Below are positions 19,800 through 33,000 of a stretch of 64,000 bases of DNA, in pieces. A model generated the notes under the pieces. The model saw only the letters and a list, made by a program, of their open reading frames with translations. It did not search any database and was not told the DNA's origin. Source of the stretch: Hyaloperonospora brassicae (lineage: Eukaryota > Oomycota > Peronosporomycetes > Peronosporales > Peronosporaceae); the NCBI GenBank assembly GCA_947650285.1, contig CANTFL010001311.1:62001-126000 (forward strand). The letters are read 5' to 3'. The position numbers were made by a program, and so were the translations under genes. How positions within the stretch are numbered: the first letter of the stretch is position 1; each line of letters begins with the position of its first letter.

Positions 19800-20819
19800 G
19801 ATGTTTTCCTGTGCCATACCAGGTTTCATGTTGGGGTAGGACCTCGACCCATTGGAGTCGGTCGTTGCTTACGCAAAGGACAAGTGTGACGCAAATGTTT
19901 AGTGCTTCCGCACATATAACAGCGTTTCACTTCCTGTCGTTGCTTTACAACATGAAGCTCCGCTTCACCTTCATCTTCAGCATGGCTGAGATCCATCGGT
20001 TCTGGCTTACAGTAAGCCGAGGTGCTCTCAGAGGTTGCCCTCGCAAAGCTTAAGTTGTACCCATTCCAACCAAGTCTGGCCGACTTGAAGTTGTGCTCAG
20101 CATTTTGAGCGATGCTAACAGCCTCCTCAAAAGTCGAGGTATTAGACCCGAAAGACCTCGACTCTGGCCACGCCAGTGCGATGACCTTAAATGAAGACAG
20201 TCACACAGAATGTATCAGGGACAAAGGTCAGACTGCATTTCATCAGAGTTCATGACTCTTGGACATAGTCCGTTAGCACATTCTTACCCTGATGGGTAGA
20301 CAAGAAGCGTGATCGCACGAGATAAGCCTGGTTGGGCGGCGAAAAAACACGCAAAAGGTCTAACTTGAGCGAATCCCATGTGGGAAAAGCCAAGTCGATA
20401 GACGTGCCACACGCCAGAGCCCACTCTCTTACTCTTTCATCGAGCTTGGAGATAGCCAGCGAGACCCGCTGGAACTCCAGTGAGTAAAGCCCAGATCTCA
20501 TGGCCATCTCAATCTCACGGATTCACAGGGTCAATTTTTCTTCCTCCTTCCCGGAGTAATGTTTAACGTCCACCCGAAGGGGGCGAGACTTAACCTCTTC
20601 GTCTGGCATCGCCACGCAGCATGTCGGCATAGCCGATGCTACTGGGTTTCGAACCTGCCCTAGAAGGGCCGTTTCATACTGCATGAAGATCTCGACTCGT
20701 GCATTGAGCACATCGGGACCTTGTGCAGCTAGAAACTCCACACATCCTAAGCCTACGGCCGCAGTCAGCTTATCAAGCGCGACTTTTTGGGCCTCAAAGA
20801 GGGGTGTGGATTGCTCCAT
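19800..20819 (-). pseudogene. gag: gag of element B
   Basis: Likely start ATG at 20819 (MEQSTPLFEAQKVALDKL), a short distance inside the primer-binding site. Contains RVDVKHYSGKEEEKLTL, a stop, then LDERVREWALACGTS, FPTWDSLKLDLLRVF and RFLSTHQGKNVLTDYV, the retro gag domain. A CCHC knuckle, CYMCGSTKHLRHTC, lies near 19882-19923 in another frame. Broken by stops and frameshifts. Confidence 0.8.
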
Positions 20820-20858
20820 CCTCACAGAGGATCGGTCGTAACGACTCAGGCATAGATT

Positions 20859-20875
20859 GACTACAAGTGCTACCA
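20859..20875 (-). other. Primer-binding site of element B
   Basis: TGGTAGCACTTGTAGTC on the minus strand, two bases after the end of the 5' LTR. It differs from the A/D site by one missing T. Confidence 0.65.
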
Positions 20876-20877
20876 AG

Positions 20878-21411
20878 TGTAGCGGGGCTACACAGCTCCT
20901 TAAGTCAGAAGAAGCCTTAACGCTCAATGAGCAACTTAAGGTTCTACGAACCCAAATTAGAGAGTCCACAGCTCCGAGAGCTAAGGTTTGGTTCATAGAA
21001 CCCGACTCAAAGAGTCAACATGCTCAGAGAGCTTACGGTCCCTGATCAAGGTGACCAAACGATTCAAAGAATCAAACGCACAGAGTGTACAAGGAGTAGC
21101 TTCCTTAACAAGGCGTTGCCATCTCCTCAAAGATCGCAAGACGCCTCAGAGAGGCGCGTTCCTTTTGGATCAAAATAGGAACTGAATTTTATTTCTTCTT
21201 TTAACCCAAAAAAACACACATTAGAACAACGCAGTTAACCCACTCGCTAATGTCCTAAATAAACCTATCAAAAGATCTCGTAATCAATGGCTGACTGACA
21301 TCAGTCTTCAACAATTGATACTGTGTTCTAATATTACTTTAAAAGGGGACCCTATCCCTTGTGTGTACCACACCGATTGTCGACTACCAGTCGACGTGTA
21401 AATCCGTTACA
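20878..21411 (-). repeat. 5' LTR of element B (right copy)
   Basis: About 534 bp. On the minus strand it begins TGTAACGGATTTACACG and ends CCCCGCTACA, directly followed by the primer-binding site. Related to 13960-14436 but with many substitutions and indels, so element B is clearly older than A. It holds several 5-6 bp hairpins such as GACTC-AAA-GAGTC and GATTC-AAA-GAATC. Confidence 0.75.
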
Positions 21412-22032
21412 TGTGTGATGTCAGCGCTATTCTTACTTCATGGCGGATTCTACTATCCCTCTGGACGCATCAACACGCTCCATGCATGCACGAGTTCCAA
21501 CTGAAGGTACTTATTCTCCACGTAAATGAGAATTCGGCGGAGAAGTAAAAACATCATTTCTCGCAGCGGCCACCAGTCATTGCTTAGCCTTCGCTGAATG
21601 AAACACTAAATACACTTGAATCTCAACCGAATTGGTAAGGCAATGTCAGTTATAAAAGTGAAGGGGTCAAGATCATACGTGCCACAACATTCCCATGCGT
21701 TTCACTTCGGCGCAGACGTGCGTGCAAATATAAGTGACAGCAATGTGAGTATGCACTTAGCCCATCTACTATGTGCGGAGCGAACATGCGGGCAAGAGTA
21801 GACAACAGCGTCACAGCCTAAGCCAAAGCGCGTAACCAAAAGATACTAGTGGCAGAAACGGAGAAGCTGAAGATGAAAACAAGTCCTGGCACTCCGCGCG
21901 TCATTGCGCACTTGCAGTTTACAAACCGGGCGATCAAGTAGCCTGTTCAGATCGGTTCAGACGTTTTACACCGCCCATACGCAGTCAATACTGCCATACA
22001 GATCACGCCACTGCATTCCCGAATGGTCTAGA
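21412..22032. other. Spacer between element B and the solo LTR
   Basis: I see no gene or repeat in this stretch. Confidence 0.4.
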
Positions 22033-22476
22033 TGTAACGAGGCACTGGTGACAACGTACTGGTTGACCAGTACGGAGCTCACTTCCACTGACAACAGTGA
22101 TAGTCAGTGCCCTGCTAAGTATTGCACCAACACAGAAGAAGGAAAGGAGACTTAGTAAACACCCTAGTCTCTGGTAAAAGTAAATTTGTTATTTTAATAT
22201 AATTTAGTCCTATCAACCTTATGTCTCTGTTAATCCTGACTTAATTGAATAAACATAGCTAAACGTATGATGACGTCTACTCACCACCTATTGCGCGCGT
22301 CTAGCAGCGATTGGTGGGTTAATATTATCAAGATATCAACCAATGAGTAGACCCTTTGGTCATCTTCAACAATATCACAGAGCATGATGATATCGTTGAA
22401 AGAATAGTCAGCGTAATTTTCGTTATTGTCATTTTAAACTTTGTGACAATATTATGTAACGGGCTACCCCGTTACA
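22033..22476 (-). repeat. Solo LTR of the A/D family
   Basis: 444 bp in inverted orientation, from TGTAACGAGG to CCCCGTTACA. On the minus strand it matches the element D LTR (shared CATTGGTTGATATC, CCCACCAATC, GACGCGCGCAAT-like and CAGTGGAAGT blocks). It is flanked by a perfect 5-bp duplication CTAGA (22028-22032 and 22477-22481), the mark of a full insertion later reduced by LTR-LTR recombination. Confidence 0.9.
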
Positions 22477-22705
22477 CTAGACAAACATCAACGTATTTAC
22501 GCACTCCCTACTCCCGCGCCAATCATGTCACTTGCTTCTCGGTCTCGCCCACAACGTCGTCCACAATCCATTTTACGTTCCACTACATAGGCGTCCTCCA
22601 AAGCATTCGACTCTCAGCCATAAAAAAGTTCGCCTCCTCTCCCCTCTCGCTTGTCGTTGGCTTTTGTGTCTAGCAGAGTCTACCTCTACCGCACCTTCCA
22701 GGGTG

Positions 22706-23482
22706 ATGATGTCGTCGGCAAGAGGCGCGTCAAAACGTCAGAATACCGGTGCACTGAGTGGAAACAGCCAGGAAGGAGACACGCAAAATCGTTCGCCAAT
22801 CGATGTCAAGCTTACACATCTATCGCTCTCCAATCGCGACGTGGTGCATGCTAAAAATCATATTCTGCATTATGAGTCGCCTCTTAAATCTGCAGAGTCT
22901 GTTAAAGACTGGGCGACTCGCATTAATTTTTTGGTGATGCCCATCCTGAACTCCTAAATGCTGTAGCTGAGTACATCGGCAGCGAGAACTTCAGACATTA
23001 TATTTTCAATTCCTACCCTTAAGTAAGGCCAACTTCCTTGGTGTGACGTCGCCTTGTCAAACAGATCACCGAAAGATGGATGGCGAATAAATTTAGGCTG
23101 TTGGAACCTCGTCCTGTGTGGTGGACGAAATTAACAGGCACGTCAAAATGGAAAAGAATCGTCTCAATTACGATACGCGCAGTTTAATCATTTGTCACCA
23201 CCACCTACTCTAATCGATAGAAAGGCCTTTGCACAAGTGCGCGATATGCTCTTTGCGAAGGGTGAAGGTGAAATCATTCCATACTCGCTGATTCAAAGGA
23301 TCGTGAGAACGTACACGGATCACTACAATGCAGAGAGGCTAAATGCACCGGGCGTTATTGCTGATTACTCCAGCGCCTTTCTATTAGACCTAATGTTTAT
23401 ATGGCAACAGTTGTATCACATTCGGGTCGCGTCACTTCATATATTTGAGAATAAGCTTAGTAGAAATGCACCTGTAACATAG
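22706..23482 (+). pseudogene. Decayed protein gene of unknown family
   Basis: Starting at MMSSARGASKRQ (22706) the plus strand reads as a soluble protein spread over three frames: KNHILHYESPLKSAESVKDW, then FFGDAHPELLNAVAEYIG and ENFRHYIFNSYP, then WMANKFRLLEPRPV, VVDEINRHVKMEKNRLNYD, and finally LIDRKAFAQVRDMLF, IPYSLIQRIVRTYTDHY, ADYSSAFLLDLMFIWQQL, ending at 23482. At least three frameshifts are needed. Residue composition is protein-like throughout. It lies antisense to the 3' end of element C, the same relative position as the antisense ORFs of A and B, but I see no clear sequence similarity to them. Function unknown. Confidence 0.4.
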
Positions 23483-23680
23483 CCACGACACGCTAATTTA
23501 AATAAATTACAAAATAAGTCATATAAAATGCCTCCGCGACTTAACCTTGCAACCGTGGATAAATTATTCTGGTCCCTCATGTGCTGCAGCAGAGCTTCCG
23601 TGTATGATTTTTCAACAAGTACCTTTCTGTTTGCCTTCTAAGTGGCATCTCATACCGACTTACCCCGACTTATTGACGAC

Positions 23681-26600
23681 TTAAAACACAATGTACAGCG
23701 TTTTCCATGAAGACTCAAATACTAGCCCTGGACCGAGGTGAACCTCAGTCCGAGGGACATCATGATATCCTGACGCACATGCAGCCATTCTTGGGATAGC
23801 CAGCTTCGACGGCGCAAGCGTCTTAAGACTTAATAGGGAAGCGTTACAACACGGATTGAGTATATCAGCATAGAGTACTGGGTACTTACGCAATTTGAAC
23901 GGAAGGTAAGGAGTGTGGATTGGCTTTTGGCTTCGATTCGCATTTAGTTTTCTGCCGCATAACTTTCAATACATTATCTGCGTTTGGAATCTGCTTATTG
24001 ATTTTGTTTTTCCTGTCTTTCAGCCATTGTGTGATACACGTGTCGTAGGACTTTTATTTGCATCGCGAGAAATCTTCTCACTTGTTTCAAACAGTAATAG
24101 AATTTATATTAGCAACCCTGTCGGCCATCTCTACCCAACCAAGTCGAAATTTGTAATAATAGCATGACAGAACGCGAGGGTGTGTGAGGCCGTTCACGTA
24201 GTACAATGTATAGTCGGTAAAAGCATGCAAGGCGTTAATAAACAAAAAATTAACAACAGAGAGTAGTGAGCGTCAACGTTTAGGGGTGTCATCGCAAATA
24301 CTACGTAAAATATCACCGATTGCATAAAAATTCGTTCAATGTGTCTATCGGTATATGGATGACCCACGGTGGCATGTCTAAACGGGCGCTCAGCGCCATG
24401 AATACGTACTTTAAATCCTCCCAGTGGAATGATGATCTCTATCAGATATAATTGCCACATGCAAACCGCGTTAACGATACATATGATCGATTGAAAGCTT
24501 CTCTGTACTTTACATTCAACGATATCAGTCACAGCCACCAAATGAGCCATCTTTCTCAAAGGTCAACAAAGATCATAATATTCGTATTGCCAAACTAAGA
24601 CTTCGGTAAACCGAGCACGAAATCCACACTGATGAACTCTAAACACCCTGTATGTACAGGTAAATTAGTGAGAGGTGCAGCCGCATGAACCGAGGTTTTA
24701 ATCCGTTTACACGTGTCGCTCGTACGAACATACGCGCCTGACCATTTGTAGATTTTGGACTACAAATTAGTTTGGCTAACTGAGCTATAGGTATTCTCAT
24801 GACAGGTATGAATACTTAACGCAGTATCATGCGCCTTAGAAAGGATACGATACCTTAAACCTTTTCATCGTGCGATACCACAATACATGGAACGTGTCAA
24901 ACATTCGTGCAGTCGCACAGCAAATTTCAATAAATATTATATTGATGTACTCTTGCACGTCAGCTTGCTTACAATTCTTTGTCTGAGATTGTAAACCCCT
25001 AGGTCCCAGAATCACGTAGCATAGGTAAACAGTAGTAATAACTGGCATAGGACGCGCAAATAAAGTCTAATATGAATGGCGACAGAATTCATACATGATT
25101 AATCTCGTGTTCACGCCTAAGAGATAATGCGTCAGCCAAAAGGTTCTGCTTACCCGGCTTATACTTCACCGTGTAGTTGTACTAGATTAAAAACGAAAGC
25201 TAACGAGACTTTATCACAGAGAAAGGTGAGGCGTCAATTTTACTGCAAGAAGGTGTTTGTCTTCAATAAGATAGTTCTTCTTTACAGCCTTCATCTATCG
25301 ATTTTCATACGCGGACACACGCCCATGACAATCTGGGTCATCTTGCAACAGTGCACATACAATAGCAAAGTCAGAAGCGTTAAAGACGAGACTATTGGGC
25401 CGCGAAAGATCTGGAAATGCCAAGACCGGGGCCTTAAGGAAACTATATCGAACACCTTTATAGAACACCGTTTTGTGTGTTAGTCCAGAACCATTTCATA
25501 CCCTCTTTTAGAAAGCTAAATAATGGCCGAGAAATGTCTGCTTAATGTGCACTGTACTTTTGCAAGCAGTTGGCGAGGATGAACCACTTGCGTAAGTCCA
25601 TTTCGTTTTCGGACACCGGCCAATCAACGATGGCTTTAACCTTTGCGGGGTCTGCACGTAAGCCGTACTTACAAATAATGTATTTGATATAAATGGAAAA
25701 ATTTAACACCAAAGAGGCATCTCGATGCGTTCTCATACAGCTCATTCGTGCGCATGAACTCAAGCACTAGTCGCAAATGATCAATTTTTTGTGTCTATGT
25801 CAGACCGACCATTAAATTCACAATTATGAAAATATGTCCTCAAAGTATGTCTGGGCGTAGCCTTGTTAGAGTTTGAACAACAGCATCACGAAGTGTATTA
25901 ATATGGCCAAGAATTAGACAGTTTTTAAGGCAAAACAAGTCACTCCCGAAGCATACCGTTTGGGGTGCTGACCGCATTTAGCGTGGTATTTCTGGGTTGC
26001 ATGAGCAATTGGTAACGTCTATCGCCGAATCGAGTGCACTGAATTGTATATTTAAGTATGATGTTCTAAAGCACATCCTTTCGAGTAAAAGGTGGTTGTG
26101 TCGGTACTGTGGCGGTATTTAGCTTATTAAAAGCGCGATAAATGCGCCACTTGCCGTTTTGTTTCTTGACACAAAATGTGGGCGTAGAAAGAGAGACCTT
26201 TACCCATACCTTTCTGCCTCGTAATTAGCACGACAGAAGTTGTCAATGACGTCACACGCTTCTATTGGTAAGAGACACTGTCGTGCATTTCAGTACTTAG
26301 TCACAAGGAATAGGTCAATTTCAAAACTAACACATCTATCGGGAGGCAAAAAGGACGGTAGGTCAATACGCACTACGTCCTGAAATAACTTTATCAAAGG
26401 ATAGAAGGAAATCGTAAGACCCACAAAGATCGCAGATTGATTAAGGGCACTGAGTGCCGTCTTCTTGTCTTCACGAAAGAACTCATCCATGCGTGACAAA
26501 ATATTAGATTAGGACCCTCGCAAATAAACACAAGACTGGATGAGTCGCTTGCCTATAAGTATGGACTAAAATCGTCTTCAGGAATCTTTTTCGGATCAAA

Positions 26601-27041
26601 CAGAGCACCAACAGATGTAAAACCTCAAGGCTAACGCTGCTATCAACGTGCCCAGTAATTCATTGACAAGTGTATACAGTTTGTTATTACTATGAGTAAT
26701 TTGCAACGACATGGACACTTTGCGGTTCAAAGTTGTCTGTTGACGCCACTTGCGTCTCTTATGTGAAGTCTTGCACCTCATAGAGGTCGGTACAAGGGTT
26801 TTCCTGGTTTATCGCTAATCATACCCTTCTTCATACGAAAGGTGATGTCCATGCCGACGTCTAGTAGAGAGTTTCTTAACTCGAGCTCTTCACCCATTGG
26901 ATTTACAGCTGCCACCTCACGCATATCATTAGATCTCTGCTCGAGATGTCTTGGCCCTAGGCCATTTATGCTTGAAAGATTTGGTGATTTACCATCACCA
27001 TATGCATCAATTAGCGAAATAGGTGACTCATTACCATCCAT
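23681..27041 (-). mobile_element. Element C: heavily decayed Gypsy pol, minus orientation
   Basis: Recognisable minus-strand pieces in pol order from the right: NMREVAAVNPMGEELELRN-type protease/spacer end (26778-27041), VVRIDLPSFLPPDRCVSFE before RT (26290-26499), CDVIDNFCRAN and FRTSY RT remnants, LRADPAKVKAIVDWPVSENE and DLRKWFILANCLQKYSA (25542-25700), RMAHLVAVTDIVECK-like integrase (~24550), VGHPYTDRHIERI (~24330) and KLRKYPVLYADILNPC, the GPF-type end (~23860). Closest to element B by eye. No gag or LTR found, and nearly every frame is broken. Confidence 0.7.
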
Positions 27042-30000
27042 CTCAATAATACATATCCGACGATCAAAAATATATATATAATTTATAGTGGGCAGGCCGT
27101 AAACGTCAAACAGTATATCTTTATAGGGCGGATGACATATACACTGTAGCTAAGTTGATGATGATGCGTGAATTTGACACTGCGCAAGAGAAGCTATCCT
27201 TGCTTTACGAGAAGCTTCACAAGAATCAAAGATGCTGGAAAAGAAGGTGCTTACAGTTTATTAGCAACGAAAAAGGAAAGTCAATCCTGCATGGATTAAA
27301 GTCGTGTGTTTGTCAACCCAAAGATATATGATCTAGACCGTTTAGTAACAGTTAGGGTTATATGATGCGATGTGTACGCCACAGAGTCTTAATCGGTAAG
27401 GTCATACAGCACTGATTACTATATATTTTATTTGTGATGTTGTGGCTCAAGTGATCACCGACATGGTTCCGCCTGTCTACTAGCGCGCGGACGTTCGGTC
27501 GTCGGACATATGTACTCCGTTTTTGCGAGTTGGTAAGCCCCCATCACCATGTGCACCCGTCGAGGGTTATTATAATAACTTCTACCTAAACCGAGGCGAT
27601 GCGGTACTTAGCTACTATTATATGTCATTCAGGGCTAGGTTGAGTAGAATCCTGACTCTACCAATTTGATCTCGTAGGGCGCATATATAGTCACCCTAGT
27701 CTTCTTGAAATCGCTTTGTCGAAAACACATGCTTGATCCACTTTTCTTCTGACCGCACTCACTCGTTTAAATTTCGAATTATAAGTAAAATGATGACTTG
27801 TATTACATTGCATTCCGTTTGGCTGAGAGTCATTGTAGTTCTTGTTTAGCTATGTGAAAGTGATCGCTTGTTTGCGCGATTACCGTTTCCTGACGCCGGG
27901 GACCGAAGTAATACTTCCGCAATTAGAATAACGCATATGCGCTTTTATGTAAAGATTAATTTAATGCCCACATCATCCAAGCATATATACCAATGGAAAT
28001 CTAATAATCTCCGACATAAAAGTTACTTGTTGTCATATTTTTAAACCGTCTACTGATATATGTATTTCTAATTATTCCAACATCCATATATAAAAAATGG
28101 TCCAGAATTACGGGTTGTAAAATCACTAATCGCAATGTGCTGAGCGCGGTGTGCGGTAAACAAATAGATAGAAATTGCGATCTTGTCCTCAATCACGGGG
28201 TTTACATCGTGAATCAAGGATCGAGTATCGCACACCTTGTATTGTAGTACAAAACAAATCGTTGATTGCGCTTAAATTTTTAATTATTGAATGCGTGATC
28301 GAAACATACAGCTTAAGCCCTAATATACAGATTCGATCTGAAAGTAAAGAACGAGGAGGATGAAGTGCGAACGCGACCTAATAAGGCATATCTTCTTATT
28401 CTTATTCTTAATAGTTTGATATAGATTCGAGACCCAGATCATTCGTACGAATCAATGTCACGTATAATGATACGCTTGAGACATATCAATTGCGACATAT
28501 CCACCATTTAACATGGATTTAAACCAAATCAAGCACACATTTTGCTCACTATCGAACTTACTTTCTCAATTTTTATCATTATACGGGGTATGAATATATG
28601 AAGATTTTGTTATACACGATGATGTAATGGTAGCGTAAACTGAGCTCGTAGCATGGTAAAACATTAGCTGAGTTTATCATGTATATTGCAAAAATGGTTC
28701 TTTATCGTCATCGTAGTCCCATAATCTTAACTTGGATGACCTGGTTCTAGTAAAAGGCAAGAAGATACAATTTTTATAGCTTCAGTATGTAATCGACAGC
28801 AGAGAGAATACTTATCGTATTTTACGCAGTAGTCAATGCTTACAATCTCCTTGAAGCATAGAGGAACTGTGGTTAAAGCCATATTACCTAAAGTTTATCA
28901 CAAATACATACATACATATATATCGCTGGCTCTTTTTTGAAACACACTGGTTGCTACAACTACATTTATATTGACATAGTCTTCTATTCATACTGATATG
29001 TTTCTTAATATCTGTCCATGAATAAGGATTTCATATGAGCTTGTAAAATTGTTTCACATTTAAATTTATTTATTTGATACGTATGGACCTATGTGTCGCA
29101 CCTATGGCCCTAAAAACTAAATATACCTAAATCAAGACATTGTTTTAGACACTGATATTATCCGAAGTCTTTTTTTAATTCATCATTGCTTCCTTCGCAT
29201 ATACGGATGTAAATAATATAAAAAAATTAGGGACTATCATATGTTAGGTGCGATGAAGTGAATTGTAAAAACCTTAAACTTATCGTATATTTGGCATATT
29301 TATGTAGTGTTTGTGACGCCAATCTCCATATCTCGAATCTTCTGCATTAGTGTTATTTGCCGTTTACGACATTGATTTACTACAATATGCGTGTGCGACT
29401 CGATTGGATGCAGTCATGCTAATTTATACATAACTTGAAACAGCAAACACATCGATTATCAATATCTGACACTATTAAGATGCTGTATTATTGACAAAAC
29501 AAGATGCATATTCCATAAAAAACAAATGTAGGTAAACGATCGGACATTAGAAATCCATCAACTCTTTTAACAATAAGTCCTTCGAGTTAATTTTTTATTG
29601 ATTTTGACTCTTAAACCTACAACATTTTTTTCTTTTCAGATTTAATTTTTTGAACCTCAATTATTCTCTTGCCATACCATACGCGACCTCGGCCATTAAA
29701 AAATCTGTGACAATACATCCGATGTAACCATGATAAAATTTAATCCTTTTTGATATACTTGTTTATATATTTCCGATGGATATTACAATTGAATATATAA
29801 AAAGTATTAATAACAAATACCTTCGGCATGGTATTTATTGTCGCATGGATAAAGGGAGAACGTGTGATATTTATCCAATATGTGTTAATATATGATATAA
29901 TGCCATAATTTAATGTAGAAATTCTTTAGTTCCTGGTCCATATGGACAAGAAATGAATAAACTACTTTGGTGCAGAGTAATAAGAATGTTAAAGATAACT

Positions 30001-33000
30001 TTCTTTGAACTCTACCTGTGTATGTATCGTACAGTAACATCGATATTCTGACGGCGACATCTAATATTATGTCCATCGAAACTTATTCTTACTCATGCGT
30101 TGTCGATACATATTTGTCTGGTTTAGGCTTAAACATTTTTGATATTGATTGGCTCATATTTTGTGATATGTTTCAATTTCATGCTATACGGATGGTGTTT
30201 CAGTGTGGCCGATGGCAAACTAGATCTATTATTTTTTAACGCTATCATAATAACATGCATGGTGTAGATTATAATTTTTCTTCCTTTGTATTTATGTTGT
30301 ATAGATGCCGAGCTGACAGTATCTATTTCTTTTAATTTATATAATAGAGATCGATCATGTATTATAATGTTGATTGCATATATTAAGCTTCGTTTCGAAA
30401 CTGAAGCATTGTTTCATTGTTATTTGGTCTTTAGGTTTATTAAACAAATCGATGCTATTAAATGGCAGTAACGTTCTTCCTATAATAAATTAAGAAAGTT
30501 ATGCAGAATGCAGTTTACAAGAAGTTGACATAAATTCTTCTTGCAGTACTTTTGTAAACTGTGTTGATACCAAATGTCTTGAGCAGTACGACTGCCATTT
30601 TATTATTGTGCTCTATTAGATCACACATAACTCAGGTCGGGTATGATGGATGATTAAGAATCTGTTACTTTATATCGAGCCAAAATACCCTTATTGTACT
30701 GTAAATTTTTAGAATCTCATTGTGGAGCAGGCATATGCATCCAGGAGGAGATTTACTTAAAGAGGTTTGGTAAGAGTTTTACTTTGTCTTTTGTATTTGT
30801 GACGAATTATATACATAGTTTCAACTAATATTGTCTAGTAGTTACGTAAGAAATTATATGCAATGGTGTTTTTAACATTTATATCAACTGTTTTCCCATT
30901 CCATTTTATTAATATGTATAGCGCATTGTTCAGTGATAAAGGGCGACCTTAAATCTGAAACGATACAGTAGTTAGGATCAACAAGTGCGGCTATTAACAA
31001 GTCAGTGTCCTATTTAATAATATTACGCTTTACCTGACGTCGGCCCCGAAATGACCCGGCTAACGTTTGATGAAATCGATCTCCGATAAAATCAGTGCCA
31101 AAAATGTTTCGAACGCATTCTGTACTTATTTAAAATCATCTATACAGAGGGTTTACCCGGAGCGTGATGTATGAATTAAAGTTTAAATATGATTTGATCT
31201 CTAATGTTGTAATATAGCTGGTAGCTAACTTTCACACTTGGTTCTCACGTGAAAAAGATACAGCATTACTAAGCTTTCGTAATTAACGTGTTTGTAATTT
31301 GTGCACGTCCCCCTTTTAAATCGGGCAGATGCTATATTAAATCTCATATCAATTTAAGAAACGGGTCTTAAATATTTACCTTAATTGTGGAACGAATAAA
31401 ATTGGTAATCAAATTAAAATACACTTCAGATGATTTGCGAAATTGTACCAGCAAAACAAATAATGAGGATCGACGCGGCGACATTATTGCGCACTGTTAC
31501 TGGAGAATCGGAAAATTTAAGACCACACACTGAGCGATTCAGATACGATAATTGTTAGTTCTTTTATTAAATCCCGTACCCTAGTTGAATTAATTAGTCC
31601 TGGGTGTGTAAAGAATCATATAAGTATTTGTCTACTGATATTTACACATAAATTTAATATTGCGTGGTGATAGGGATATTAGATCCATTATAATATGAAT
31701 ACGATATATCAACACAGCTTGTTTCGTTCAAATTCTTAATTTAGAGAACAGACCTGTATATGTTTCACCAAATACTTATTTCTTTATCTAATTTGTTTCT
31801 CAGCGAGGAGATTCCGACAAACCGGTTTAATATAATATTATGCTTATAAAGACCGCAGCCTTAATAGGCAGCGTATGCATACTAATCTTTTAGTTATTGA
31901 TTCTTGCGGTGACAGGTTATTTAATCTGTATTATGTACCTGATACAGCCATGTCATTAACGATGTAACAATCATCTTGTTTTTAAGTCTATTGGTACATA
32001 GCAAAGAGCAATTATTAATCTTATAAGGACAAACAAATTGCGAACAATATTTATATATAAATGTTTTATGGAGTTTTGATGTGTTGCGCGCAAAAAGGCA
32101 AATTTAGGCATCGATGAAACAGCAGAACGCATTATACATTGAATTCAATCTTACAACAGCATTCCATGTATCTTGAATATTGACCCAATTAAAATCAGGC
32201 ATGGCAAAACTTAGAGTTATGAAATGCCTACTACTTGAATAAAGGTAATGTAAAATAAAAAATTTAAAGCTCGTATTCCTCGTTTAACGATTAAAAAGCT
32301 ACATGACAGCATTATTTTACCACAAAGACTTAACAAAACTGTAACTATTTATTATTGACCACTTAGCATCAAGTCTCCGCTACCTCCGGAACAAAATAAA
32401 CTGGAGTATCACTGTAAATATCGTGTGCATATTGTTTCCTTGAATTTTTTGAATCCATATGTAAGATAGATGCACGCTTTATGTAAGGGTTAAGTTAACG
32501 TAATCCTAAAACTAATAAGCGATAAATTGGACTATTCGCATTTATGTCTCACAAGAATGCGATGACTCATGAAATCGTTTTTTAACAGAGTCGCCGAAAA
32601 CCAATAATTGTCACCAAGAATTTAACATCGATGCCTGAACAAGCATGAAGATATATAAACTAGTTAAGTCGGCGGTCGATCACCTTGTTTTTTTTCTTGC
32701 GTCCAATCTCATTCGAATCGGGGCGGGAAAGTGTAGTAATATTTGTGGTCTTTACCAATCTATTTTACAACATCATGCAAGGATTGTACACGATTTTCTA
32801 TCATGTAAATTTGCATGTATAAGTTGCGGAAGATTTCGATCGACTTACATCCGCGTCAGAAGGCTAAAGATTTAGATATAGCAACGAATGTCACCCGAAA
32901 ATACTAAATAAGTTCTTAGTATCAGCATCAATATATACGACGAAAAATATACATCTGCTTTTTACGATCGACGTATACGTGTACTCTAGGGTTTATTGTT

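Larger units (their letters stand above)
13960..21411 (-). mobile_element. Element B: degenerate Ty3/Gypsy chromovirus, minus orientation
   Basis: Gag, protease, RT, RNase H, integrase and chromodomain remnants follow one another on the minus strand between two diverged direct repeats (13960-14436 and 20878-21411), which I take as the LTRs. The primer-binding site TGGTAGCACTTGTAGTC lies two bases inside the right LTR. No clean target duplication was seen (AGTAC against TGTGT), consistent with age or rearrangement. Proteins are clearly related to, but well diverged from, elements A and D. Coding frames are broken repeatedly. Confidence 0.85.

Noticed and set aside
13955..21416. Target-site duplication for element B
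   Set aside because: AGTAC at the left and TGTGT at the right do not match. Edges are uncertain and the element is old.
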